Below the pieces are notes generated by a model. The model did not search any database, was not told the DNA's origin, and worked only from the letters and a program-made list of their open reading frames with translations. 64,000 bases of DNA from Chloroflexota bacterium (GTDB taxonomy: Bacteria > Chloroflexota > Chloroflexia > Chloroheliales > Chloroheliaceae): the NCBI GenBank assembly GCA_028287745.1, contig JAQBPB010000083.1:33451-97450 (forward strand), written 5' to 3'. Positions 9,007 through 17,679 of this stretch are shown here, in pieces; within the stretch, counting starts at the first letter, position 1; each line of letters opens with the position of its first letter. Position numbers and translations under genes: made by a program.

Positions 9007-10218
9007 TTAAGTTTGTTTATTTGCCACTACAAACCAAAACCCAAGCAAAGCCAGGGCGACCCCCGCAATTACAAAAGCCAGCTCATATCCGGGTCCATTT
9101 ATCACAAGGCCAATAAAGGCCGTCCCGATACCCTGCCCGAAAAAGAGACTAAACGCAAACAGCGAAACCGCCGTACCCCGGCTACCAGGGGCCATTTCGG
9201 TGGCTTTGGTCTGAAAGGTACTGTGAATCATGTAGTAGCCCAGGCCCAGGAAAATGTTTACCGGGATAAAGAGCGGCCACATTTGAAGCAGGCCGATAAT
9301 CATATAGCTGACAAAAGTCAGACTGCCGCCGATTAGTATTAGACCGCTTTCGCCAAACCGCCTGACCAACCAGCCCACCGAACGGCTGTAAATTAAGCTC
9401 CCTAACCCAAATCCACTAAGCATTAAGCCGATAAGAATATAGGCCAGGTTGTATTCCTCACGCAAAAAGGCACCCAGGTACGAAAAAGCCCCGAAGAAAA
9501 AGAAACCCTCGATAAAGACGGCAATTATTACCAGCCGGGGACCGCGATCCACCAGCAAACCCCAGTACGGCCGGAACGAAATCCGGGCATCGGCATTGGT
9601 AGCTGACGCGATGTTGCCGCGCCGGGCAGCTTTCCAGAAAACAAAACCTATTACCAGGGAAATTAAGCCGTAGAAAAAGAAAAGAAACCGCCAGCTAAGA
9701 AAATCGCCCGCAATACCACCCAGGCTGGTACTCAGTATCTGGGCCATTGCCAGGGCTCCCAGGAACTTGCCGATGGCTACCTGCCGTTCCTTGTATGAAT
9801 AACTGTCCCCGATATATGCCAGGGACATTGGAATTATCGCGGCGGCGGCCACCCCGGTTGAAAAGCGCAGTAAACCAAGAAACATCAAAGACGGCGCGAA
9901 AGCACATAGCGCCGTGCCAAAGGAAAATAGCAGCAGCGCTATCGACATAATTTTAAGCTTGCCGTAGCGGTCGCCAATAGGGCCATAAACCAATTGGAAT
10001 AAACCATAAGGAATGGCATAGGCAGTTACAATTATGCCGGCGCTGCCCACATCGGTCTTAAATTCGGTTGCAATTATATGTAATAAAGGGTTTATAACCC
10101 GTACATCGGCGGTTACGACAAATGCCGCCGCGCCTAATAATCCGATGGAAATAGGGGTCGCCAGTGGTGGATTTACCGCAGGTGCCTCATTCACATTCAG
10201 CCTGATTTCTTGTTTCAT
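9007..10218 (-). CDS. Major facilitator superfamily transporter
   Basis: A 403-residue inner-membrane protein with twelve predicted helices. The first lies at about residues 25-45 and the cytoplasmic loop after TM2 carries the MFS motif GPIGDRYGKLK. The TM4-5 region (RFSTGVAAAAIIPMSLAYIGD) resembles drug/H+ antiporters of the DHA1 type. The substrate cannot be read from the sequence. ATG 10218 is preceded by AAAAGGGA with a short spacer. It is divergent from the S9 peptidase gene, with a TATAAT on the minus strand at 10263-10268. Confidence 0.88.
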   Translation of the reverse strand: MKQEIRLNVNEAPAVNPPLATPISIGLLGAAAFVVTADVRVINPLLHIIATEFKTDVGSAGIIVTAYAIPYGLFQLVYGPIGDRYGKLKIMSIALLLFSFGTALCAFAPSLMFLGLLRFSTGVAAAAIIPMSLAYIGDSYSYKERQVAIGKFLGALAMAQILSTSLGGIAGDFLSWRFLFFFYGLISLVIGFVFWKAARRGNIASATNADARISFRPYWGLLVDRGPRLVIIAVFIEGFFFFGAFSYLGAFLREEYNLAYILIGLMLSGFGLGSLIYSRSVGWLVRRFGESGLILIGGSLTFVSYMIIGLLQMWPLFIPVNIFLGLGYYMIHSTFQTKATEMAPGSRGTAVSLFAFSLFFGQGIGTAFIGLVINGPGYELAFVIAGVALALLGFWFVVANKQT

Positions 10219-10289
10219 TGTCCCTTTTATAGAATTTGTTAAAGTCAGTTTTACCGTTTTAGATTATACAATTGTTTGGCCCTTCCTAA

Positions 10290-10319
10290 TTGACACAACG
10301 CGGCCAACTTTAGTAGATT
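10290..10319 (+). promoter_or_regulatory. Sigma70-type promoter of the S9 peptidase gene
   Basis: TTGACA (10290-10295), 18-base spacer, TAGATT (10314-10319), about 45 bases before ATG 10364. An AAAGGAG lies 11 bases before that ATG. Confidence 0.55.
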
Positions 10320-10363
10320 AGCACAATGTCATTGCCTTAAATACAAAAGGAGTTAATGGAATA

Positions 10364-12298
10364 ATGGATGATGCTAAAGTTGCTCCCTACGGTGGCTGGC
10401 GATCGCCAATCACTACTGATTTGATAGTCCAGGGATCAATTGGATTGAGCCAGGTACAGGTAGATGGTACCGATATATACTGGGTTGAATCCCGGCCAAC
10501 CGAAGGGGGCCGCAATGTGCTGGTACGCCGTAGCCCGGATGGGCGGCAAGCCGACCTAACCCCCGCCCCGTTTAATGTCAGGACTCGGGTGCATGAGTAT
10601 GGCGGAGGGGCTTACCTGGTCCACCAGGGAGAAGCATTCTTTGTCAATTACAACGACCAGGGCCTATACCGGCAGACACCAGGCCAGGAGCCCCGGCTTA
10701 TTACCCCACCCGGTAGCGCTTACCGCTATGCCGAACCGGTCTACGATGAAGCACGCCAGCGCCTCATCTGCGTGCGAGAGGACCACACCCGGCCCGGTCA
10801 GGAAGCGGTCAATACGATTGTAGCAATCTCCCTCCAGGAAAATGATGGTGGGCAGGTGCTTGCAGGGGGGAACGATTTTTATGCCAATCCGCGCGTCAGC
10901 CCGGACGGTAAAACTCTTTCCTGGATTACCTGGAACCATCCGAATATGCCCTGGGACGGTACGGAAGTCTGGACAGGCGCTTTACAGGCTGACGGCTCCC
11001 TCGGCCAGGCCGAGAAAATTGCCGGGGGCCTGGAAGAATCGATTTTCCAGCCCGAATGGTCGCCGGACGGACGGCTTTATTTTGTATCCGACCGGACCGG
11101 TTGGTGGAACCTTTACCGCTGGCAGGATGGCCGGGCCGAAGCACTCTGCGAAATGGAGGCTGAATTCGGCTTGCCCCAGTGGATCTTCGGCATAACTACC
11201 TATACCTTCGAGTCGGCCGGTACCGCGCTATGCACCTACTTTCAGAAAGGCGAATGGCACCTGGCCCGGCTGGACCTTAACCAGGGCGGGTTTTCCGAAA
11301 TAAATACCCCCTTCAGTGACTTTAGCAGCTTACACCCGGTTAACGGGGCACTGGTTATGCCGGTGGACCGGGTGACCGAACCCCGGGCCATAGTCCGGTA
11401 CGACCTGGATAAGGGTACTTTTGAAGTCTTGAAAAGTGCCAGCCAATTAGAGATTGACCCGGGCTATTTTTCCAAGCCAACCGAAATCGAATTCCCAACC
11501 GAAAACGGCCTGACCGCCTTCGGTTACTTCTACCGGCCCCAGAACAAAGATTTCAGCGGGCCAACCAGCGAGCTGCCGCCCCTGTTGGTGCAGAGCCACG
11601 GTGGCCCGACCGGGTTCAGTTCGCAGGCTTACAACCTCAAGGTCCAGTATTGGACCAGCCGGGGTATCGCTGTCCTGGACGTAAACTACGGTGGCAGCAC
11701 CGGGTACGGCCGGGCCTACCGCCAGCGCCTGAACGGGCAATGGGGCGTCGTCGATGTAGACGACTGCGTGAACGGTGCCAGTTACCTGGCCCAGCAAGGC
11801 CTGGTTGACCGGGAACGCCTGGCTATTGAAGGCGGCAGCGCCGGGGGTTATACCACCCTGTGCGCCATAACCTTCCGTGATGTGTTCAAGGTCGGAGCCA
11901 GCCATTTTGGGGTTAGCGATGCCGAAGCCCTGGCCCTGGATACTCATAAATTCGAGTCGCGCTATCTCGATAGTATGATCGGCCCTTACCCGGAAAAGCG
12001 GGACCTCTACCTGGAGCGCTCGCCAATATACCATACCGACCGGCTAAACTGCGCCTTGATTCTCTTTCAGGGCCTTGAAGATAAAGTTGTACCGCCGGAC
12101 CAGGCCGAGAAAATGTTCGAGGCCGTCAAGGCCAAGGGGTTGCCGGTTGCTTACCTGCCTTTTGAGGGAGAGCAACACGGCTTCCGCCGGGCGGAAAATA
12201 TCAAACGCTCTCTGGACGGTGAGTTGTACTTTTTCTCTAAAGTCTTCGGGTTCGAACTGGGCGAACCGGTGGAGCCGGTTGAGATCGTAAACCTGTAA
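10364..12298 (+). CDS. S9-family serine peptidase (acylaminoacyl/dipeptidyl type)
   Basis: A 644-residue cytoplasmic peptidase. Residues 1-370 form a beta-propeller-like region with WD/TolB-type strands (SPDGRLYFVSDRTGWWNLY). The C-terminal alpha/beta-hydrolase domain has the nucleophile elbow GGSAGGY, the Asp in FQGLEDKVVPP and the His in EGEQHGF, so the Ser-Asp-His triad is complete. No signal peptide is seen. It fits the prolyl oligopeptidase family members that trim oligopeptides; exact specificity is unknown. It stands alone, with its own promoter and a strong terminator at 12302-12337. Confidence 0.9.
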   Translation: MDDAKVAPYGGWRSPITTDLIVQGSIGLSQVQVDGTDIYWVESRPTEGGRNVLVRRSPDGRQADLTPAPFNVRTRVHEYGGGAYLVHQGEAFFVNYNDQGLYRQTPGQEPRLITPPGSAYRYAEPVYDEARQRLICVREDHTRPGQEAVNTIVAISLQENDGGQVLAGGNDFYANPRVSPDGKTLSWITWNHPNMPWDGTEVWTGALQADGSLGQAEKIAGGLEESIFQPEWSPDGRLYFVSDRTGWWNLYRWQDGRAEALCEMEAEFGLPQWIFGITTYTFESAGTALCTYFQKGEWHLARLDLNQGGFSEINTPFSDFSSLHPVNGALVMPVDRVTEPRAIVRYDLDKGTFEVLKSASQLEIDPGYFSKPTEIEFPTENGLTAFGYFYRPQNKDFSGPTSELPPLLVQSHGGPTGFSSQAYNLKVQYWTSRGIAVLDVNYGGSTGYGRAYRQRLNGQWGVVDVDDCVNGASYLAQQGLVDRERLAIEGGSAGGYTTLCAITFRDVFKVGASHFGVSDAEALALDTHKFESRYLDSMIGPYPEKRDLYLERSPIYHTDRLNCALILFQGLEDKVVPPDQAEKMFEAVKAKGLPVAYLPFEGEQHGFRRAENIKRSLDGELYFFSKVFGFELGEPVEPVEIVNL

Positions 12299-12301
12299 CA
12301 T

Positions 12302-12337
12302 CAATGGCCTGTTTTGAGTTTTCAAAACAGGCCATTG
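12302..12337. terminator. Strong bidirectional terminator
   Basis: A perfect 16-bp stem (CAATGGCCTGTTTTGA with its complement, 4-base loop) followed by a T-rich stretch. It lies 4 bases after the S9 peptidase stop and serves the convergent REC-GGDEF-EAL gene from the other side. Confidence 0.9.
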
Positions 12338-12373
12338 TTTATTGATTTATTTTTGAGGTTTGTAGGAAAGCCG

Positions 12374-14122
12374 CTAGGCCAGTTTATTAGCTTGTATAAC
12401 GTCCTGCAGGGATTTTTTTGAAGCCAGCAACTTCTCAAAACTATCCTGGGCCAACGGGCGGCTGTAGAAATAACCCTGGATTTCATCGCAACCATGCTGG
12501 CTTAAGAAATCCAATTCTCGCTCCGTTTCAACCCCTTCGGCAATAACTTTAAGGTTCAGGCTATGGGCCATCTGAATTGTAGCCAGGGTTATAGCCGAAT
12601 TCTCCGAGTCCTGCCCGATATTCTGCACAAAATAGCGGTCAACCTTCAAAGTATCAAATGGGAATTGCTTCAGGTAACTCAAGGAAGAAAAGCCGGTCCC
12701 AAAATCATCGATTGCAATTTGAATACCCAGCGATTTCAGCTTACCCAGGATCGAACTGGCGCTATCAACCTCGTGAATCAGGGTGCTTTCGGTTAATTCC
12801 AGTTCCAGGTTTTGCGGAGCTAACCCGGTGTCTTTAACAATCTGGGCCACCTTGGCGGTAAAGTTTGGCTGGTAAATCTGGCGGCTGGAAATATTTACAG
12901 CCAGGCGCAGCGGCGGGTACCCGGCATCTTGCCAGCTTTTCACCTTCAAACAGGCTGTTTTTAGAACCCAATCACCAATCGCGTGGATTAAGCCGGTTTC
13001 CTCGGCAATAGGGATAAACACCATCGGAGAGATAAAACCCTGTTCCGGGTGTTTCCAGCGCAAAAGCGCTTCCGCGCCCACCACCTGCCCCTTACGAATA
13101 TCAACCTGGGGCTGGAAGTAAATTTCCAATTCATTGCGTTCCAGGGCATGGCGTAAGCTGGTTTCCAACTTGAGCTGGTCCAGCGAGCGGGTATTCATTT
13201 CAACGTTATATAACTGAAAAGCATTACCGCCCTGTTTTTTCGTGTGGAGCATGGAAGTACGGGCATTTTTTAGCATGCTTTCCAGCTCCAGGCCGTTTTC
13301 CGGGTAGCAACTAATTCCCAGGCTGGCGGAAGTGTATACCTCCAGCTGGTCTAGCGGGTAGGGCGTGCCTATTTTCTCCAGGATAGCCTGGCAGATTTGG
13401 GGAAGCAGCAAAGTGCTGCGCGGCCCTGAAAGGACAATCGCAAATTCACCCGAATGCAACCGCGAAATACTGGCGCTTTCCCCAAGACATTCCTTTAAGC
13501 GGGCGGTGACACCCCTCAAAAGTAAATTTGCGTAATCCGGCCCCAGGCTGTCATTAATCTGGGCAAACCGGTCCAGGCCAAGATAAATGACTGCTACCAT
13601 CCAATCCGGTGGGGTTGGTTGCGGAATGGCCTTAATAAACTGTTCGCGGAATAGCAGCCGGTTAGGCAGCCCGGTTACAGAATCATAGTGCAGGGCATAA
13701 TTTAGTTTGGCTTCGACCTGTTGAATCTGCGAGGTGAACCGTTGAGTTAAAGCAGTTTGTTTGGCTAACCGGCTGGAAATAGCATCCAGCAAATCCATCC
13801 GAGTATAGGGTTTGGTCAGGTAATCATCGGCCCCTAACTTCATCCCCTGGCGAATATCCGATTTATCGGCTTTGGCAGTAAGAAAGATAAAAGGAATTGC
13901 ACTCGTGTCCGGCAGTTCACGCAGGGTAGTTAAAACGCTATGCCCGTCCACTTCAGGCATCATAACATCACAAATGATAAGGTCGGGTACCACCTCGCGA
14001 GCCATCAACACGCCACGGCGGCCGTTTTCGGCAGTGCTTACATCATAGCCTTCTGCTTCCAATAAATCTTTAGCACTGGCCATGACAATTTTATCATCTT
14101 CAATAATTAAAATCTTTTTCAT
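12374..14122 (-). CDS. REC-GGDEF-EAL protein, probable c-di-GMP phosphodiesterase
   Basis: A 582-residue response-regulator output protein. The receiver domain (1-120) has the acidic pair EDD and phospho-acceptor D52 in IICDVMMPE. The GGDEF domain (about 145-305) is degenerate: the active-site motif reads HSGEF (223-227), so cyclase activity is unlikely. The EAL domain (about 320-570) looks intact, with EALLRW, NISSRQIYQ, ELTEST, IDDFGTGFSSL and AEGVET, predicting Mg-dependent cleavage of c-di-GMP under control of phosphorylation. ATG 14122 (MKKILIIEDD) is chosen because it begins the receiver fold; an upstream in-frame extension lacks homology. No kinase is adjacent; the REC-kinase at 23096 is the only two-component kinase in the window. 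Confidence 0.9.
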   Translation of the reverse strand: MKKILIIEDDKIVMASAKDLLEAEGYDVSTAENGRRGVLMAREVVPDLIICDVMMPEVDGHSVLTTLRELPDTSAIPFIFLTAKADKSDIRQGMKLGADDYLTKPYTRMDLLDAISSRLAKQTALTQRFTSQIQQVEAKLNYALHYDSVTGLPNRLLFREQFIKAIPQPTPPDWMVAVIYLGLDRFAQINDSLGPDYANLLLRGVTARLKECLGESASISRLHSGEFAIVLSGPRSTLLLPQICQAILEKIGTPYPLDQLEVYTSASLGISCYPENGLELESMLKNARTSMLHTKKQGGNAFQLYNVEMNTRSLDQLKLETSLRHALERNELEIYFQPQVDIRKGQVVGAEALLRWKHPEQGFISPMVFIPIAEETGLIHAIGDWVLKTACLKVKSWQDAGYPPLRLAVNISSRQIYQPNFTAKVAQIVKDTGLAPQNLELELTESTLIHEVDSASSILGKLKSLGIQIAIDDFGTGFSSLSYLKQFPFDTLKVDRYFVQNIGQDSENSAITLATIQMAHSLNLKVIAEGVETERELDFLSQHGCDEIQGYFYSRPLAQDSFEKLLASKKSLQDVIQANKLA

Positions 14123-14589
14123 CAAAGCTACCAAGTGAGGAATAAAATGAAGTATATTTCGCTTTACGATTATCTCAGAAATGAAGGGAAATAACAAATA
14201 ATTAAATTAAGGCACATTAAGTTCCCGGAGACCCTTTTTGTTAACGGCCTGATTTTTATTCAAGTTAAAAGCTCTCTAGCAGATTTTAAAACCTTGATTG
14301 CGTACAAAATTGGAAACTGCACTGAAATTGATTATACTAAGGATAATCTAAAAATGCTATGATGATTACCTGTATGCGATGTGGTCGAACCCGGGCAAGC
14401 TGAAGTCCATAATCGGCTGCTCAAATGCTCCTGACACCTGGTAAGGTCGCTACCGGCAAAAGTTTACCAGGCCAACCGGCACCATGCAATGGGACAAGCA
14501 AACTTCATTAGCATTCACGTATATAGCCTTATTTGTTTAATCAAACTTGCTTTCACCGCTACGTGAGAGCAACAATTATTGGGAGAAAA
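14123..14589. other. Intergenic region with a structured element
   Basis: About 470 bases between the divergent REC-GGDEF-EAL and FAH genes. A hairpin (CCTGGTAA 14437-14444 with TTACCAGG 14464-14471, inner GGT/ACC) sits about 120 bases before the FAH start and may be part of its 5' leader. I looked for SRP RNA or a riboswitch here and found no conserved core. No convincing promoter hexamers were identified. Confidence 0.4.
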
Positions 14590-15498
14590 ATGCGCTATTT
14601 AACTTATAATTCTGACCAGGGACCCCGCCTGGGAGCTTTGCGTGGCGATACTATCATAGATGTTGCTCAACTTATGGGCGGTGGACCGACTTCGCTTCTA
14701 GAGTTAGTTCAGGCCGGTCCGGCGCAGTGGCAAGCCGTAGCCGAACGCTTTTCGCAAATAAATGAAACCGAACTTTCTTCCGGTGATTTAGGCCAGCCTT
14801 ACGATGAAAAGATCATCCTGGCACCTATTCCACGCCCGCTGAAGAACGTGCTTTGCCTGGGCCGCAATTACTACAAGCACTTCCTCGAAGGCGCCGTTGC
14901 CAGGGGTGAAGACGAGAAACCACCGGAAGCACCGATTTACTTTACTAAAGCGGTTACCACGATCAATGGGCCTTTCTCGCCGGTAGAGCTGGATGAGTCC
15001 GTTACCAAACAACTGGACTGGGAAGTTGAACTCGGGCTGATTATCGGGGTCGGTGGGCACAAAATCTCGAAAGAGGACGCCCTCAACCATGTCTTTGGCT
15101 ACACGGTCATCAACGACTTGTCTGCCCGCGATTTGCAATTCAAGCACACTCAGTGGTACAAGGGCAAGAGCCTGGATGGGTCTTGCCCGATTGGACCAAT
15201 CGTGGTTACCCCAGACGAATTGCCTGACCCGCTCCACGTGCCAATCCGCCTGCGCGTTAACGGTGTGACCAAGCAAGACGCAAATACCGGCCAGATGATG
15301 TTTGATATCCCGACCCAGATATGGGATATATCGCAAGCCCTGACGCTTGAACCGGGCGATATTATCTCCACCGGGACCCCGGACGGGGTAGGCGCGTTTG
15401 CCAACCCGCCCGAATTCCTGAAGGTTGGGGATATCATGGAAACCGAGGTCGAAGGTATCGGGACTATGCGCAACGAGATTGTAGCTCCCTCCAGATAG
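14590..15498 (+). CDS. Fumarylacetoacetate hydrolase family protein
   Basis: A 302-residue enzyme of the FAH superfamily, which hydrolyses, isomerises or decarboxylates diketo or hydroxymuconate-type acids using Mg. The C-terminal catalytic domain (from about residue 80) has CLGRNYYKHF, PIYFTKA, the metal-binding DWEVELG, INDLSARDLQ, KSLDGSCPIGP and the closing STGTPDGVG. The N-terminal about 75 residues form the small domain seen in YcgM/HpcE relatives. ATG 14590 (MRYLTYNSDQG) follows GGGAG; 19 upstream in-frame codons lack family similarity. No aromatic-degradation genes are adjacent, so the substrate is open. Confidence 0.9.
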   Translation: MRYLTYNSDQGPRLGALRGDTIIDVAQLMGGGPTSLLELVQAGPAQWQAVAERFSQINETELSSGDLGQPYDEKIILAPIPRPLKNVLCLGRNYYKHFLEGAVARGEDEKPPEAPIYFTKAVTTINGPFSPVELDESVTKQLDWEVELGLIIGVGGHKISKEDALNHVFGYTVINDLSARDLQFKHTQWYKGKSLDGSCPIGPIVVTPDELPDPLHVPIRLRVNGVTKQDANTGQMMFDIPTQIWDISQALTLEPGDIISTGTPDGVGAFANPPEFLKVGDIMETEVEGIGTMRNEIVAPSR

Positions 15499-15532
15499 GT
15501 CTGACTTTACTCCAATTTGGAACAAAAGCGGC

Positions 15533-15558
15533 GGGTGGCCCGGTTCTACGGGCCACCC
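15533..15558 (+). terminator. Hairpin terminator after the FAH gene
   Basis: A perfect 10-bp G/C-rich stem (GGGTGGCCCG / CGGGCCACCC, 6-base loop) about 35 bases after the stop, followed 12 bases later by TTTTT. Confidence 0.75.
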
Positions 15559-15644
15559 GTGCCCTATTACTTTTTGAAAATTTAACTAACCGCCTGAAAA
15601 CCCGGGCATCTTAATCAATTAGACACAGGAATAACTTAATAATC

Positions 15645-16313
15645 ATGAGTGGAACTAAAACAATTCTTCTGACCGGCTACGAGCCATTTGACCGCTTTCC
15701 CTACAACCCCAGCGGCGTAATTGCCGAGGCCCTGGACGGCAAGGAACTGGCCGATGGCTATGTCATCAGAGGGGCCGTGCTGCCGGTGGATTGCGTAAAA
15801 ATGCCCGGAGTGCTGTACGGCCTGTTTGAGAAATACCAGCCCCAGGTTGTCATAGGGCTGGGTCTGGCTTTTAGTGAAACCGGCTTGCGCATCGAACGGG
15901 TGGGCCATAACTGGTCTGAAATTACCGGGCTGCCCGACAATGGCGGCCATAACCGGCCCGGCATTCCGCTCCTGCCCGACGTCCCGGCGGCCTACTTCAG
16001 CACCTTCCCGTCCAAACAAATTGTGGCCGACCTGCTGGAAGCGGGCATCCCGGCCCATACTTCCGACCATGCCGGGGGCCACCTTTGCAACGAAATGCTT
16101 TTTACAGCCCTGCATGCCATCAATGCCGGTGCCTGGCAGCATCCCTCCGGCAACCCGGTTATTGCCGGTTTTATTCATCTACCGGCCACCCCTCAACTGG
16201 CTGTACAGCTGATACAGACCGAAAAACACATCCGAAATATCGCCAGTATGAGCCTCGACCTGATGCAGCAAGGTGTTGAGCAAGTGCTGACCAGCACCAT
16301 CCAGGCCGTTTAA
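15645..16313 (+). CDS. pcp: Pyroglutamyl-peptidase I
   Basis: A cytoplasmic cysteine peptidase (C15 family) that removes N-terminal pyroglutamate from peptides. At 222 residues it is close to the usual length. The opening TGYEPFDRFPYNPS is the family's TGFxPF segment. Catalytic residues are visible as Glu in ETGLRIERVG, Cys in AGGHLCNEMLF and His in AGFIHLP. It is flanked by hairpin terminators on both sides and is probably monocistronic. The Shine-Dalgarno is weak. Confidence 0.92.
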   Translation: MSGTKTILLTGYEPFDRFPYNPSGVIAEALDGKELADGYVIRGAVLPVDCVKMPGVLYGLFEKYQPQVVIGLGLAFSETGLRIERVGHNWSEITGLPDNGGHNRPGIPLLPDVPAAYFSTFPSKQIVADLLEAGIPAHTSDHAGGHLCNEMLFTALHAINAGAWQHPSGNPVIAGFIHLPATPQLAVQLIQTEKHIRNIASMSLDLMQQGVEQVLTSTIQAV

Positions 16314-16316
16314 CAA

Positions 16317-16361
16317 TTTCCCTGCCTGGGGACCAGACCGGTCGGTCCCCAGGAAGGGAAA
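16317..16361. terminator. Long hairpin between pcp and the GT87 gene
   Basis: A nearly continuous 18-bp stem with one mismatch: TTTCCCT plus CCTGGGGACC pairs with GGTCCCCAGG plus AGGGAAA around a 9-base loop. It starts 4 bases after pcp. No U-tract follows, so it could also be an RNA-processing or stability structure just before the next gene. Confidence 0.6.
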
Positions 16362-16380
16362 GATTAAACAAGGTTAAAGT

Positions 16381-17676
16381 TTGAAACAACCAGTTAGTGA
16401 TAACAATATACCGTCCACCTCCGCCCATAATTTAGCACCCGTCATTGGTCCTGGAAAACCGCCGGTGCCGGTGGAAATGGCGGTGCTGCTGGTCGTGTCA
16501 GCGGTACTGACCATTTTTCAAATCATCCTGGTCTTCAACCTGACGGCCCGGTTTAACAGCGACCCCGCGACCGACTTTAATATATTCCTGAAATTTGCCC
16601 GCCAGGTGCTTGATGGGCAATCGCCCTACCAGCCCTACCAACCACTTCAAGGCCCTTTCCAGGGCGAACTGCGTTTTATCTACCTGTACTGGGTTATTTT
16701 CTTCTATTTGCCTTTTGCCCGCTTCAGTACGGAAACAGCCCTGAACGTCTGGGCAGCGGTCAACTTGCTGCTGTTATTCGGGGCGGTCTGGGCCGGGTGG
16801 CGGGTCTTTCTGGCGAACTGGCGCATAACATGGCTCCTGCCGCTCTACTGCCTGGCCCTGGCGGTGTGCTCTAATGCTATAATGAACGGGCATACGACGG
16901 TTATAATGCTTTTTGCCCTGACCGCCAGCGCCTACCTCTACCGGCAGGGTAAATTCTTCGCAGCCGGTCTACCCGCGCTGGTCCTGCTTATAAAGCCCCA
17001 GATTACTTTTATCGCCGGGGCGGCTTTGCTGGCCCTGGTCGTTTACCAGGCTGCCCGGACTAAAGGGTCAGGCTGGAAGTACGGGGAGTGGCCGCCGCTG
17101 CTAAAGTGGCTGGCCGGAGCGATCACCGGCACCCTGGCGGTGACGGCGATTAGCCTGATGCTTGAGCCGGATTGGCCATTTCGCCTGGCCGGGGCTTTCA
17201 ATGCCCAGCAGATTAACGGGCAAATCCAGGCCGATGGAACTTACCTGGAATTTTACAAATCAATCTTCCCAAGCTGGTTGGAATTCCTGACCGGCTGGCA
17301 GCAGCCCTGGCTGGCCCTGGTATCCGTCCCGGTCATGGCCTGGTTAGTCGCCTGGGGCGCCTGGCGGCTATGGCAGTGGCGCGATAATTACCCGGTATTC
17401 CTGGGAGTGGCGGTAGCCCTGACCCTGGCCGTAACCGCCTATTCGCACATTTACGACTTTCCGCCGCTGGTACTGGCAATTTTTATTATCCTGAGTCAGG
17501 TCGGGCGGGATTGGCGGGCCGGTCGAATTCGCCCGGCGCTATTACGGGCCGGGGCCCTGGTGCTGCTTTTCGCCGTGCAGCCGATCAGCCCGGACTACCG
17601 CTGGTTTTACAGCCAGCCTTTTATCATCACAATTTTAGTTTTAACCGTTTCACCCGAAAAACCGGAAACCAGTTAA
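16381..17676 (+). CDS. GT87-family (DUF2029) membrane glycosyltransferase
   Basis: A 431-residue integral membrane protein of about ten helices. The first follows a 35-residue cytoplasmic tail. Features of the polyprenyl-phosphate-mannose/GT-C-like DUF2029 family are the acidic segment SDPATDFNIFLKFA after TM1, GHTTVIMLFALT, and LLIKPQITFI before a late helix. Such enzymes use lipid-linked sugars at the outer face of the membrane. The start is TTG 16381 with only a weak AAGG upstream, so the start is uncertain. Three bases separate it from the next membrane glycosyltransferase, indicating one transcript and a shared role in surface glycosylation. The acceptor is unknown. Confidence 0.75.
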   Translation: MKQPVSDNNIPSTSAHNLAPVIGPGKPPVPVEMAVLLVVSAVLTIFQIILVFNLTARFNSDPATDFNIFLKFARQVLDGQSPYQPYQPLQGPFQGELRFIYLYWVIFFYLPFARFSTETALNVWAAVNLLLLFGAVWAGWRVFLANWRITWLLPLYCLALAVCSNAIMNGHTTVIMLFALTASAYLYRQGKFFAAGLPALVLLIKPQITFIAGAALLALVVYQAARTKGSGWKYGEWPPLLKWLAGAITGTLAVTAISLMLEPDWPFRLAGAFNAQQINGQIQADGTYLEFYKSIFPSWLEFLTGWQQPWLALVSVPVMAWLVAWGAWRLWQWRDNYPVFLGVAVALTLAVTAYSHIYDFPPLVLAIFIILSQVGRDWRAGRIRPALLRAGALVLLFAVQPISPDYRWFYSQPFIITILVLTVSPEKPETS

Positions 17677-17679
17677 ATT

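Noticed and set aside
11447..12034. A 195-codon antisense frame inside the S9 peptidase gene
   Set aside because: It opposes a well-conserved catalytic domain and looks like a codon-bias shadow.
14380..14480. Structured leader before the FAH gene considered as SRP RNA or a riboswitch
   Set aside because: The sequence has TTTACCAGG but lacks the conserved SRP core, and no known riboswitch core was found.
14788..15525. A 245-codon antisense frame over the FAH gene
   Set aside because: The sense strand encodes all FAH motifs; the antisense product has no recognisable feature.
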